A stretch of DNA of 64,000 nt from Cheiracanthium punctorium (lineage: Eukaryota > Arthropoda > Arachnida > Araneae > Cheiracanthiidae): NCBI GenBank assembly GCA_038373885.1, contig JAWZYV010014451.1, positions 62,001-126,000 of the forward strand. Direction: 5' to 3'. Shown piece after piece: positions 39,610 through 51,343 of this stretch. The notes beneath the pieces were generated by a model. The model made no database searches, had not been told where the DNA came from, and saw only the letters and a program-made list of their open reading frames with translations. The first letter of the stretch is position 1. Each line of letters starts with the position of its first letter. Position numbers and translations under genes: made by a program.

Positions 39610-40537
39610 GGGGAAGGTGACCCAAGATGATCCTAGCGGGCAAAACGATTCACGCACACATTTTCTTAGATACAGGTAGCGCTATCTTCCGGGTAACGCA
39701 TAAAGTAGTTTAGCCAAGTGAAGGTAAAGCATTGGCCGTATTCACGCTGTCACAGTATTACACGTCTAAGTAGAATTCTTCCAAAAATTGTATTTTATAT
39801 CATCTGTTATGAGGTAAGAACATGTGATATAAAATCCTATATATTTAGATATGCAGTCTTTAATGCACAGAAATATGACTTAGTTTACTGATATAGTATG
39901 TTTTTAGATGGGAATTACACTTGCTAAATATGTTATGCTTTTCGGTGACACTCAGTAACTTGACCTAAAGTGGGCAGCCATATTGTCGGATAAAATTATC
40001 CATTGACTGAAGAAACTCCAGTATCGGGTCCTAGCCATTAGGACAGCCCTTTAGTTGTTCTTGACATGCGTGATAATATTCTATTATCTAATTTATTTCT
40101 GTATTTTTCCAGGCCATAATTTTTGAATTATAATTTTGCAACAAACCATTTTATTATCTGTGGCACTTTTTCATTTTACAGCTTTTATAAAATGAATTAT
40201 GCATGCTATATGGTTGTAGAACTTGTTTTATTTCATTATTTATAGGCCTAATTCCTTTTCACCTTTTACTTTCCTGATAAAAAAAAACAATTTACATTGA
40301 TTTTCAAATGTAGGATCATTTTGTCCTTTGGTTGAGGGTAAAATGATCCTTTTGGAAATTTCTATCTTTCTCATAACTCAATGTGCTTTTAACATATTAT
40401 TAAAGCATATTAACATATTATCATGATGAAGAAAATAGTGTAAAATATGATATCAAAATACTAAAGTTCCATTGGAGCATTCATGTTATTTGATATAAGT
40501 TATACTCCTGAGGGGATCATTTTAGGACACCTTCCCC
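39610..40537. mobile_element. 928-bp TIR element, non-coding
   Basis: The left end GGGGAAGGTGACCCAAGATG (continuing ATCC) and the reverse complement of the right end GGGGAAGGTGTCCTAAAATG (continuing ATCC) match over 24 bp with three differences. The interior has no coding frame. It contains a hairpin at 40312-40350 whose arms (AGGATCATTTT / AAAATGATCCT) repeat the inner part of the terminal repeat. No clear target duplication, so the superfamily is undecided. Confidence 0.7.
40312..40350. repeat. Internal hairpin, 11-bp arms
   Basis: AGGATCATTTT at 40312-40322 pairs with AAAATGATCCT at 40340-40350. Same word as the inner terminal repeat of the surrounding element. Confidence 0.8.
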
Positions 40538-40539
40538 AG

Positions 40540-41166
40540 CAAGTAATTGTCTGAAATGTATTGTTACTGATCATTGTGCGGTGAGAAAAATAGGTATTTT
40601 TATTAAATATTTTTGAAAACTTTTCGCGTAACCGTAATATTGGGAGCTTCATACAAAAAATTTCTTAACGAAACGTCGATAGCTGAAAAGATTGTATTAT
40701 ATATTTGAATTATCGTTTTTGATTCCATATGTTATGCATAGTAATGACTTATTATTACTGTAAATACAAAATATTTTATAACTTGTATTGATATATTTTA
40801 AAAACATAATATTAAAAAAGATAATATTAAAAGTATTATAAAAAAGTGAGATGTTCGTGATTTTTTCGTAGCTTCATTTTTTTCGTAACATTCAGAACAT
40901 TATAGACAAAAACCAATAATGTACTTTTAAAATGTTGTTTTACTTCACATTATACTTAACCTTGTTTTAAAATATATTGAATATTGTTTTAAAAATTAGC
41001 TGCTAAGATTTATAAATAATTTCCTGTAAGAGTATACAGGGTTACTAATAACTCGACGTATTCCTGCTAAGACGTGATAGGGGAGTCAAAATGCTGCAGT
41101 TTTCACTGCCATATGTATGGCCGAAAATCAACAGTTTTTGAGGAAACTGACTTTTAAACTGTTATC
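40540..41166. other. AT-rich stretch beside a transposon end
   Basis: Near 41036-41060, TACAGGGTTACTAATAACTC looks like another transposon end. It lies on the left side of the TTAA element and no partner was found. Confidence 0.4.
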
Positions 41167-41170
41167 TTAA

Positions 41171-42233
41171 GGCGTCTTCTCACTTTAGGCACCTCGAAAA
41201 TAGGCTATTTTCGCGATTTTTTTTCGAGGATTTTTGCAAACAATTATGGGATAAAATGGATCCTATATAATAAACACATCTTTCAAGTACAACAATTTTT
41301 TTTTTATTTTTTTGAACAATTATTATAATAAAACAGTAGCATCGAAAAACCCGTGTAGAAATGTAATGTTCGTGGCTTGTCGATAGTATCTCCGAGACAG
41401 GTCATCTGAAACAAAAAAATAAAACAGTTTTAGATTCAGTATGTCAGTGGCTATATTGCATATCATCAGATTTTTGAGATTCACGAAAATAACAAAATGG
41501 CGCACGTTTTTCGAAAAAGTAAAAAAAAAAACGCGTTTTTTTGCAGTTTTTTGTAAAAAAAAAATACTTCAAATCAAAATTTCAAAAATCTGATGATATG
41601 CGCTGTAGCCATAACTATGAAGAATATGTCATTCAAATTTCATGACAATCGGCCGGATAGTTTTCGAAATTTCATCAACAAGGCACTGAAAAACCTTGTT
41701 TTGAGATAAACGCGTTTAAAGTTTTGGTTGCAGAAAAATCATGAAAAAACCTTACCTCGGGTTAATCAGCGATGCCTGCTCCATACAATGGACCTTCCGA
41801 TTCTTCGTAGAAGTTGTGCTCGTCCAAAATAGCTTCCCTTCGTCTCGACCTAGTCTCTTTTGAAGCGTTAGAGCTGCGGCGGTTCCCTACGCGTACGCGA
41901 TCACTGTCGCGTTTCTCGGCGTATTGAGCGGCGATAGGACCAAGTTTAACACCCATCACCTCCAAAATTTTTAAAACAGGTTGTAGCCCTTCGTTATAAA
42001 TGCATGCTGCTGTTTGACAAGCAATTTCCACGGTTTTTCTTCCCGTAAAAACGTGTTTCGGTGCCATTGCCCAGACACAGCTGTTGAAACACTCGTTGTT
42101 ATTTTTGGGTATTTCCTCCGATCTTTATGAAATTTTGATATATATAATGATATATTGAACATTTTTGATGCTATGTACTTTCAAAATTTAAAAAAAAATC
42201 GATTTTTTTTAATTTTCAAAGTGAGAAGACGCC
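41171..42233 (-). mobile_element. TTAA-flanked Kolobok/Mutator-like element, deleted
   Basis: Perfect 16-bp terminal inverted repeats: GGCGTCTTCTCACTTT at 41171-41186 and AAAGTGAGAAGACGCC at 42218-42233. Both are flanked by TTAA (41167-41170, 42234-42237). TTAA duplication is characteristic of Kolobok and piggyBac elements. The only coding content is the transposase C-terminal exon on the minus strand. The 1.06-kb length means most of an autonomous element has been lost, so this copy would need help from an intact relative. Confidence 0.75.
41762..42121 (-). pseudogene. C-terminal exon of Mutator/Kolobok-like transposase
   Basis: Open for about 120 codons on the minus strand, ending at TAA 41762-41764. 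It contains NNNECFNSCVWAMAPKHVF, then TVEIACQTAACIYNEG, GPIAAQYAEKRDSDRV, a basic RRSSNASKETRSRRRE and the end LYGAGIAD. I recognise this as the C-terminal portion of the arthropod 'Mutator-like transposase domain' proteins, where the N-N-E-x-x-N-S and Y-G-x-G-I-A-D motifs recur. The frame has no internal stop, so the exon is young or was conserved until recently. The catalytic N-terminal part is missing. After the stop comes CCCGAG|GTAAGG, and 350 bp on a pyrimidine-rich TTTTTGTTTCAG|ATGACC, compatible with an intron in the 3' untranslated region. The start at 42121 is only the limit of the open frame. Confidence 0.75.
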
Positions 42234-42239
42234 TTAAAT

Positions 42240-44629
42240 AATCCAAAATATGACATTCAAGTGCGAATTTAAAAAAATCTACTTATTAAATGGATTTCAC
42301 TTTAACTTATTTCCGTAGCTGAAACTCTAACTAAGCATACTTAAATGATAAAAATTACAAAACTAAATATATTTAAAAAACGGTAATAATTTGAACGGTT
42401 TAGCAACGATCCTGAAGAATGGACGAGGGTGCACGCTTTGACATTTTTACCTGCACTAAATAAAACTAACCCTTCTTTACGAATTACGCGTCTTTAGATG
42501 GACATTAATGCATTTTTGTAAAGCTTTAATATTAGAAGCTTATCATAAGTTTTTTAATGATTCGGTTAAACCATGTTGAAAGTCATTTTGCGGGTATTCC
42601 ACATAAATTTGTTTGTTTTAATTGCTATTAATTTGCAGTTTTAATTCAATAAAGTGTACATTTTATTTTAATTTTCTTATCTATGAATTTTTTTAACCCG
42701 AATATTGCTATTTTTAAAGAATTTTATCTCTATTTTATGTCTTCTAAGTTACGTAGTGAAATTATGCACTGCAGTTACAATATTTTAAAATTTTATTTAA
42801 TGCGCTAAATTAATTCTCTAAAAAAATAAATAAAACTTTTTCGTTATTGAAATTATAATCGCAATAATTCGTGCCTTGAAAATAATGTTAAAAATTCTAT
42901 AATGCATATTCTAGTGATATTAATTAACGCTAGATTTAAGTTATGTCTGTCTGATTTTTTATCCTATATATAATTAAAATGAGTTCAAACTTGATGGATT
43001 AAATATACATTTGATTCAACACAAATTATGAAGATAAATTAATGAATTTCGAATAATTGGGTGGGAAATAATACTTTTTGTAAGATTGAGCGTTTTATGC
43101 TTTCTTTTGTATGTAAATAAGTGTAAGCTACTAGACATGTAAATATCTTAATAAAATAATAAAAATATTTAACATCTATATCAAACTAAACAGATTTAAA
43201 GTTGTAATTGTACGACTAATATACAATTCGAAATCATTTATTTAATTCAAAGTTCGCGCTAACATAGAAATACATATTTTTTTATTTTTTCTTCTTAAAA
43301 TTATGTTTTATAATGATCTTTATATGAATTTACTGGAGGAATCATAAGGGAAAATTATTTCTACGAAGAAATAATTGCAAGTGAAAATTTCGTCTGAGAA
43401 ATTTTGAAGCATTTTTCGTTTCAATTTCAAGGAAGTAGCATTCTGGATTCTGTGCAAACAAATTATTTAGAAATTACGTCCAAGAATACATAGAAGTTTT
43501 AAAGTGGTATTAATTCATTATATTTACATAATATATTTAAAACATTCAGTGTTCTTAATTATTTTCATGAAAGTAATATCATTTTTATGAATCATTGAAT
43601 ATTAATTATAAACATCTGTTATTTTGAGTTTTTGTTATTACAATAGAATTGCAATTAGTAAATACGCATTTTTTATATCGATTTTTTTTTTTTTTTTGCT
43701 ACTTATGCCGATGAAATAGTTCTTGAAGAAAGTATTATCCTCTGAGAAGCCTCAAAAGCAAGTGTACGTCGCAAGAGAAACCCTACGTATGTGAAATGCT
43801 TCTCTCCAAATTTAGTATTGTTTTTCTTTTCGAGATCATTAATGAATTACTAGTAGAATTGCATTATCGAAAATTAAATTACCTTATTGTAAGAAATACT
43901 ACCTTTAAAATTGGAATTGCATTTTGCCAATCAATATAATAAAAAAAAATTAATGTAATAATTAAAATAAATAGATAATATATAACCTATTTCTGAGGTA
44001 AGAATTAAATGAATTATTAGTATTATTATTTTACTTATGCTTTGCATAAATCTGTAGCTGGAGATTTCAATGATTTTTGACAAGTTCATTAAAAATAGTT
44101 TTAGTATAATATTTTCGTTATCATATATTTTTTAAAAAGCTCGATAAAGTAGTCCTCAAAATCATAAAATAGTGTTTCTTCAGAATATATTTTCTCTTCT
44201 TAAATTCAAATTATGCATTGAAAACTACAAAAAAACTAGTATGAAGGTACATCCATATTCCTGAATGCATTGGCCAAACTTTAATGGTAGGTAAATTAAA
44301 TTACTTTAAGGGTACATAAAATACAGAAGTTCTTTTATAGAAATATGTGCCGGAAACGAAAAGCTGTCGAAATGAAAAAAAAATAATAAAAAAAAAACAA
44401 TCACTCTATTTATATAGTGTGCCCTAATAGTTTTAACGTATTGAAATATCTGTAATTTTCAAAAAAGAATTTTTTTTTCAAATATTCAATTTTATCAAAT
44501 GCTTATCATTCCATCAATTCTGTAGTTCTTATTATTTTGATCTTTTGGTTTCGAAGGATGCAAATATGCTTATCTAAATGAATATCCAATTGATATCCAT
44601 AAGTCGTCAATGCTCAAACTTTTAGAACA
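42240..44629. other. AT-rich stretch, nothing recognised
   Basis: A T-run lies near 43683-43699. No coding or repeat structure seen. Confidence 0.5.
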
Positions 44630-45086
44630 CGGCAGTAAGTGTCAGACTAAACTGCAAATATGCCACCACGAAAATCGATACAGGTCTTGTACTATCAGCA
44701 AGTGATTAGCGTACTCTTTCGAAGATGCCAGGTATTTCACGCACAGTTATCGTACTGAGTGAAAGTTTTGCAATGAGGTCCATAACAGAGGATATTCCCT
44801 GTTTTTCTGCCTGCACTATTCAAGGTCTCAATTAAATTGCTACACCAAAATGATTCTTCGTATGTGTTTTACCTAACCTTAAAAGTCTGGCCCATAAATA
44901 CATGGATACCCAGTAAATAATTACTGTTGGATTTCCTTATCGTAAAGTCAACAGGCCCACGGCAATTATTTTGCGTTAACGAGATTTCATATTATCAGAG
45001 AATTTTAACTTCCAAAGTGCTTTAAACTAACCAAGCATATAATTCATGTGCATCTCAAGTGGTTTGGCGTTAACGAAATTCGACTG
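44630..45086 (+). mobile_element. pogo/Tigger-like remnant
   Basis: The right end TTAACGAAATTCGACTG (45070-45086, followed by TA) is the inverse of a Tigger-type start. Near 44658 a start codon gives MPPRKSIQVLYY, resembling the first residues of pogo-type transposases. Most of the coding region and the left end are missing. Assigned from the end sequence and that short peptide only. Confidence 0.4.
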
Positions 45087-45094
45087 TACAATAA

Positions 45095-45328
45095 GGTGGT
45101 CCAAAATTTTGAAGTTCTGAATTTTCATATTCTCACAGTCCAAATTTGTTCCAATATTCTAAAAGTAACTATTGCAAAATTAAATCACTAACAAACAACA
45201 TTTATAAGTAGATCAAGTAGCTGAAATTTCTTAGTTTGAGGTCATTTTGTCATTTTTTGCTTATTTTACTTAAACAAACGTCTTTCATGTCAATATATAA
45301 AATTATTTTACTGTAATTAAGACTTGTT

Positions 45329-45361
<33 letters not shown>

Positions 45362-47402
45362 AAAAATTACATCATTTGTCATGGTTTGTTTAAAAATAAT
45401 TTCAGCACTATAATGTAGGTATATGTTATACTCCACTTACCTGTCATAGATAGTAGCAACCCACTGTTGGATTATACGTTCATTTTTGCAAAAGTTGTTT
45501 TTACTTTATTAAGTCTGTAGTGGTTGTAAAGTATGTTTTAGTTTCTAAATTATAATAGTATTTTTAAAGTTAGTTTTACTAAATTTAATTGCAACTGTAT
45601 CTTTAGATGTAACTACTAACCCTTTAAGGGTAACCACGTAATATTAACTGCAACCATCTGATTTAGGTTTATTTTGTTCTCTGCTTCGTTGATCTATGTT
45701 GGAAACATAAAAAAAAAATATCTAGAAATAAAGTTTACCTTTTTGGAAATACTCTAAATAAGCTTATAGGTAATAAATTGCCTTCAATAAGTATATCATT
45801 AGAATTTTTTCTGTATTCGTATATTGAGGGCAACGCTACTGTGCAAGAAGCGTCTAATGCCTCAATAGCCGAGATAACAGCGTTTTGGGTGAAAGCCAGA
45901 ATTCCCGTGCGGGATCCCAAGCGTCGTGAGAAAAAAACTAGAGAAACTGTTTGAGTTATGGGTACTGGTAAAAAATAACAAAGGACATAAAACACCCAAT
46001 CAAAAGACCAAAGAGAATATATTTTCTTCAAAAATAGGAAATTTATTTGAAATTGACCCATGGCAATCGATTTTACATAATAAAAATATATGAGGATAAT
46101 TTCTAGCTAGCTCAGAGGGAAGATGGCAAACAAGTATCAATTATTGGCATTGATAAACATCTTTATTTCAGAAATAAGTGATTGCTGATGAAAAAAAGTC
46201 TCGTGAACAAGAACTTACAGAATGATTTGCAGGAAGCAGAATTAGATTTTATAATTCATTAGAAAATATACTGAAAATACAGTATAAGTATTTGAAGAAG
46301 AAAGAGTAACGCCGCTCCTGGTCCATCTAAAATTGTGAAAGGACATTACAACATTTTAACACCAGGATTAACAGCAGCTCTAGATAAGACAAAAGTATCT
46401 GACAGAAAAGCTATGTTTGAGGTTGCAGAAGCTGCCAAGTGTCGGTGTATCTATCTGAGCGATATCATACTGAGCAGAGGTTCAATTCTTCGATGGTGAA
46501 TGAGAAACATAATTGAATAAACCAACAAAATATAATAAATTTTCAAATGATGAATATAGCTTTTTAGACTATTCCAAGATTAATCAAAGCATTTCAAACT
46601 CTGCATCAGAAAATTTTTCAAAGCATAAGTGTATTTTTATGAAGATCTTTCTGCACTGTCTCTTTTTCAGCCACTTACCTCTTTCAACAACAACAACAAT
46701 AGCAAAAACGGAAAAAAAACAGGTTGTTGAAACCTTAAAAATTCAAAAAGTCACAAGAATCCTGAATAAAAAAATAACAATTTTCCTTGAAACTTTTCAT
46801 GAAAGGAAGCTTGAAGAATTCGTAACCCAACGATCTTTCATCTCTTCAGAGTAATGAATATACCACACGGATTCCTTCATGTAGACTGTGAACATTGGAA
46901 TAGTAATTCCGATCACTGCAATGCATTGAAAGTTGTACAGGCTATAAATGTAGAAAATGATCTTGCCAAGAGAAGTATTATTTTAATAAATAATATACTC
47001 GACATATTACTCCTCAAGTGAATCCTTGTTTCAGGTTTTCATGAAAGTTGTTCAGGATCATCGAATAGCTTATCCTGATAGCAGTAAGAAGGAATTGAAA
47101 AATTGAAGTATACTCAAATTCAAAATGGTATTTTACTTCATATATGTGAAGATGTAGGCATTTGTGTTAATTAAAATTTAATTGATGAATTTAATATCAA
47201 AATTCTGTGATTTTGGTATCGCTCTATCTTAACACAATTAAACATGCAATCGTGAAACTTCAATAGTCTTGAGCTATATTTAAAAATTTTATTTATTTTC
47301 ATTGAGACTTTTCTAACTTTGTATTCTCCTTCAAAGAACCAAATTTAGAGGGTGAGAATGAGAAAGCATAAAAAAAATAAAATAAGCATTTTTTCGACCA
47401 CC
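45095..47402 (+). mobile_element. 2.3-kb TIR element carrying an uncharacterised protein
   Basis: GGTGGTCCAAAA at 45095-45106 and TTTTCGACCACC at 47391-47402 form 12-bp terminal inverted repeats with one mismatch. Between them lies the degraded coding sequence at 46296-47106. The left subterminal region (45110-45260) also resembles sequence I associate with other copies of this gene, supporting one mobile unit. No target duplication is visible. A minus-strand frame at 45735-46061 inside the element has no recognisable domain. Confidence 0.5.
46296..47106 (+). pseudogene. Degraded copy of an uncharacterised multi-copy arthropod protein
   Basis: The frame from 46296 to the stop at 46497-46499 reads SNAAPGPSKIVKGHYNIL then TPGLTAALDKTKVSDRKAM. 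This matches an uncharacterised family (also multi-copy in other invertebrates, from memory) with a conserved LTPxLxAALDxxKVSDRDA motif. Its C-terminal part reappears at 46890-46985 as HWNSNSDHCNALKVVQAI and NVENDLAKRSI, and again, in another frame, at 47032-47106 as FQVFMKVVQDHRIAYPDSS. The central region is unreadable. Several stops and frameshifts make it non-functional. Function of the family is unknown to me; its location between terminal inverted repeats suggests a transposon-borne gene, possibly a transposase or accessory protein. Confidence 0.6.
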
Positions 47403-47909
47403 CGACATCATGCATAAATTTGTTTAAACACACATAATACAAAAATATAGACTGTTCCTACCTTTCGAATTCTTCAAGGGACCATCCTTCTCTAGAGAAA
47501 AAATCATTTGCTAATTCAATGAAAAGCTCGCTCTCATACGCTTGCAGAGGTTTCTTATTTTATTGATAAACAGGAGGCATTTTACCATCAGAAATGAACG
47601 TACAATACTAACTTTTGTGTTAGCATACATTTATAAATAATCATTTGTAATTCATTTAGGTCTCAAAATATAAAACAATCTCCCGTGTGAGAAATCATGC
47701 AATTTGTAATGTTGTACATTTTAACTAAATATTATTAATAATTTTCTATCAACTGTAAACCATTTATTTGGTATAAGCATTAAAAAATTACAGCACATCC
47801 ATTTTATTTAACGCAATACAAACTATGAAGTAAAAAATACTTCGTTAAATATTTGGATAATATTTCTTTAGATTGAAGCATTAATAAGCAGTATTTTCAT
47901 TTAATAAAT
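47403..47909. other. AT-rich stretch, nothing recognised
   Basis: No coding or repeat structure seen. Confidence 0.5.
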
Positions 47910-48095
47910 CTAAACCTCCCTTACTGAGGGACAGACTGTTCGTCCACTTCTGCCGTCGATCAATAAGTCATCTTGTCGATTTCGAAAGTAGACATTTCGA
48001 AAGCCTCCAAATGGAGCAGATTCTAGCGAACATTTTGGCCTGTAAATGTTGTTGTAGCAGGAAATGAGTGAGATAGAGGCATTTACCAATGACAC
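47910..48095 (-). CDS. Candidate internal exon, unrecognised
   Basis: A minus-strand frame of about 60 codons, less AT-rich than its surroundings. The central part has a splice-acceptor-like CAACATTTACAG ending at about 48042 and a donor-like CCCTCA|GTAAGG near 47920. The bounded segment would encode about 38 residues containing PKCSLESAPFGGFRN and DGRSGRTVCPS, with two cysteines. The peptide is polar and not obviously repetitive, unlike the transposon frames around it. No family was recognised. A partial or decayed exon of a host gene is plausible, as is chance. Confidence 0.25.
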   Translation of the reverse strand: MSLVNASISLISCYNNIYRPKCSLESAPFGGFRNVYFRNRQDDLLIDGRSGRTVCPSVREV

Positions 48096-48132
48096 ATATC
48101 AATAGGATAGTGTAGAGATGCATTTTATTCAT
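47968..48132 (-). CDS. 54-codon small frame with signal-peptide-like start
   Basis: An ATG at 48132 in a fair context (AAACAATGAA) opens MNKMHLYTILLICVIG, a short basic-then-hydrophobic start resembling a signal peptide. It is followed by GTAAAT, a donor-like site. If read through, it ends at 47968 in a frame different from the candidate exon that overlaps it. Joining the two at the obvious splice sites breaks the frame, so they are not adjacent exons of one transcript. Weak candidate for a secreted-protein first exon. Confidence 0.2.
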   Translation of the reverse strand: MNKMHLYTILLICVIGKCLYLTHFLLQQHLQAKMFARICSIWRLSKCLLSKSTR

Positions 48133-48134
48133 TG

Positions 48135-50713
48135 TTTAATACTTCTAAGAAAAATTAATTGGATACATTCGAATTCTGGAAGTTTTTTTATTTTTTTAAG
48201 TTTTCCATTCGAGGTAGTCTTTCATATGGAATTTTATGCTGATTTGATTTCAGTTAAATGTATATAAATTGCGAAATAAATGAGATTAGATAGTGAAAGT
48301 TAACTAGAGGGAAGTAAGTGAATTACATAAGGGCATTTTCCCTGAAAATATTCACATGAATTTATTGTATTTTATTTTTATGTATTGATTTGTTCATTTA
48401 TTTATTTTTTTTTTTTGGGGGGGGGATTAAAGATTTTGAACATATTCACTAGAAAATCATAACATCCTTCACTATGTTCAATTTATGGAAATGAAATTTA
48501 CTTTAGCAAAAATGCATCATTAAAAGTGTTATTTTAAATCGAAGAAATGTACTACGTTATGATTACAAATACAGTGTTGACTGTGTAGCTTCAAAATTGT
48601 AATTAGAGAATCTGCAACACAAGCTATGAAAGCAAAAAGAAGTGAAACCAAGAAAGACTTTTAATGGAATAGCTGTAGTTAAATAATATAAATAAAAATA
48701 GTGCGTGTAGCTCTGATAGCACGTATAAACTAGATGAGCAACTGTTAAACTGCGTATTGCGGCAAGATCAGCATAATGGAGGGACAAGAGTTGAAATCAG
48801 TGATACTGGGATTACATGCTATAGTAATCCATGTTTGATTTGTGTTTAAGACATTGTTTATTTTTTTTAATCAATCACTTATCTTTTAATTTCTTTTTTT
48901 TTCACTTTGCCTTTAAAGTTTTATTATTTCCTTTTGCAAATATATTATGCGTAAGCAATAATATATTTATCAAGAAGGCGTCTGCATGCATCAAATTAAA
49001 TGCATGGGAGCATTTTGCAGCTGAAAATAGCTTATACGAAAGAGATCCTATTCCCATTGCACGGGCATGTAAACAACGAAAAAAGCCAACATGGGGAAAC
49101 AAAACTACTCCCCGTCTACGGTAGGTTGCCATTGAAGACTTTTGTGTAACTTTTACCAGACTGATCTACAAGAAGCGAATGTAGGTTGACAAAAAAACAA
49201 TTTATTGTAAACAGAACTAAAAGCCAGTGCGCAGGTGAAATAAAATGCTTGGCAAAGACAACCTGAAGCTGGAGGGTGCAAGTTTGTATGACCACTCAAT
49301 AGTCTAACACTACAACACTGAGTTTCAGGTTTTGCAACGCTTGATGCTGCTAGATTAAATCTTCTTCCGGGAGACGACAAATACAGAACATTTTTCGTCA
49401 GTGGGTTTGAAAGGTTTTTCAAGACATGCTATTGCTTTGTAAATCGTTTCATTTCTATCAAAATAGTTATGCGTGTTCATTTTGATTGCAACTGAAAATG
49501 AAGTAGTAAACAAAAATTATACGGAAAGTTTTTCTCACTTATAACCTCCCTCTATACAAAACTGTTTAAAGTAAGTGTTTTTAAAACTAAAACAGTCCGA
49601 AAACTGTGACTGAATTAAAATCTTTTCATGCATACCAAACTTATTTGGATAGTTCCTTTCGTGGTAATGATCTTCAGAAATTTTTAAATTTCTACCGATT
49701 GTAACCCATTTTAAATATATTCTATAATGCGCTTTCTATTTGAGGGGAAAAAAAAACTTTCTTAGTATATTTAAATATTTATTCATTCTAACGATATAGT
49801 TATGTTTTCCGACTAAATAAAATTTTGTTTTCTCTTAATCTTTTTAAACGAGAATCACTTCTTTCAGTCTCACGTATAATTATTGAAATAGCTATATTCT
49901 TCGTAAAAGAAAAATTGTAAACAATGTACCGTAAAGTTATTTTGATCAATAAAATTTCTCACACAAATAACAGTTGACGAATACATTCCAGTTAACTATA
50001 TTTACAACCATGCTCATATTTTTCGCGTGTTTTCAAGAAGGTAAGTGTCTACAGAGAATTAAAATATTAGTTGTTTTCAGCAATAAATTCAATAATCCCT
50101 TCATATTTTAAAATTGTGATATGTGTTACCATTAAAATGTTCATTAATAAATTATAAAATTCAGGAAGAAGATTTTATCATGCTTCTCAGTTTATTAGGC
50201 GTTTACATGGTTTATTTTATCGCAATGAATACCTCTCACGCTTTTTCCTAATCTGATGCTGCCTAATCTGAAATGCTTCTTTTACGGTTCCCCTTCCAAT
50301 TTAATATGTAGATGTTCTGCGTGTTATATTATTAAGAGAAAGGCATTATTAGAAAATAATTGTTTTCGAGACACACCCTTCGTTCCTGGAAGTAATTTTG
50401 AAGGCTACTCAATATATTTATTTAGAAAATAACTGATGCCATCTTCAAGCTGACTTTTATACCTCAGCATGCTTTCTTTGTGATTATAACTGTAATAATT
50501 AAGACCTGTAATCAATTTCTGTAATGTAAAAATTCCTGTCGTATTATTTATGTATTTTTTTAGTATTGCATTATCTTTTTAAAATATGCAGCATCGAAAC
50601 AACAGTGAGTTCCCCCCTCCCTGTAGATTCCTGTTAATGCATAATTAGTAGTTGTACAAGCAATTTATGGTACACCCGGGACATTCTAATATTTGCCTGT
50701 CGATAACATAAAC
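48135..50713. other. AT-rich stretch with unassigned frames
   Basis: A T/G homopolymer pair lies near 48405-48425. Less AT-rich patches at 48960-49130 and 49150-49420 hold open frames on opposite strands with no recognisable domain. A GTAGGT donor-like site follows the first patch. Nothing else seen. Confidence 0.4.
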
Positions 50714-51343
50714 CAGGTATGGGCAACATTTTGTAAAGTTTCGGGGCAAACTTTAGAATGTTAGCGAAGTCTCGGGCCGTGTAATTGGGATTTACATAGA
50801 TTTTTAATTGTTTATATGGGTGTTATATGGGGTTTTGACACCACCTTGTAGATGTAGAAGGCCTAACAACTCAAGCTTTGGCGCCATCACTAGATCTTTT
50901 TAAATGACGTCATCACAGTTTCATCTTCAAAAATTAAAACTATTTAAAATTTCTGGTGGATGCTACAAATATTAGAAAATATCTTAAATTAAAGATAAAA
51001 ATTAAAATACCTTTCTGATATACATGAAAAATAATTCATTGCGATCTTCTTCTTTATCATATTATACAATTAGTGATGGTCAAAAATTGTCATTTGCCGT
51101 AAAATTATTTTTTTTTATCTTAGATTAAAAAATTTTATGATTGAGAAAATTCACCACAGATTTAAAATAGACATACTTTGTGAAAGTAAAATGTGATGAC
51201 GTCATATAGGAAGATCTAGTGATGACTTCAAAGCTTCCATTGGAAGGATTTCTATATCTAGAGGGTATTGGTTTTGATAGGTTTCTCGAGCCGGATAAAA
51301 ATTCAGCGCATCAACATTTGACCAGCAGACCGAATATTGCCTG
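50714..51343. mobile_element. Foldback MITE with hAT-like ends (630 bp)
   Basis: Starts CAGGTATGGGCAAC and ends ATATTGCCTG. Inner arms 50885-50916 and 51193-51224 (CATCACTAGATCTTTT... / ...GAAGATCTAGTGATG) pair almost fully and each includes TGACGTCA. Weaker pairing extends outward toward the ends. Interior is AT-rich and non-coding. The CAGG/CCTG ends suggest hAT, but an 8-bp target duplication could not be confirmed. Shares a ~58-bp block with 20117-20175. Confidence 0.6.

Noticed and set aside
48831..49422. Two frames on opposite strands in less AT-rich patches
   Set aside because: No domain; one donor-like site is not enough to call an exon.
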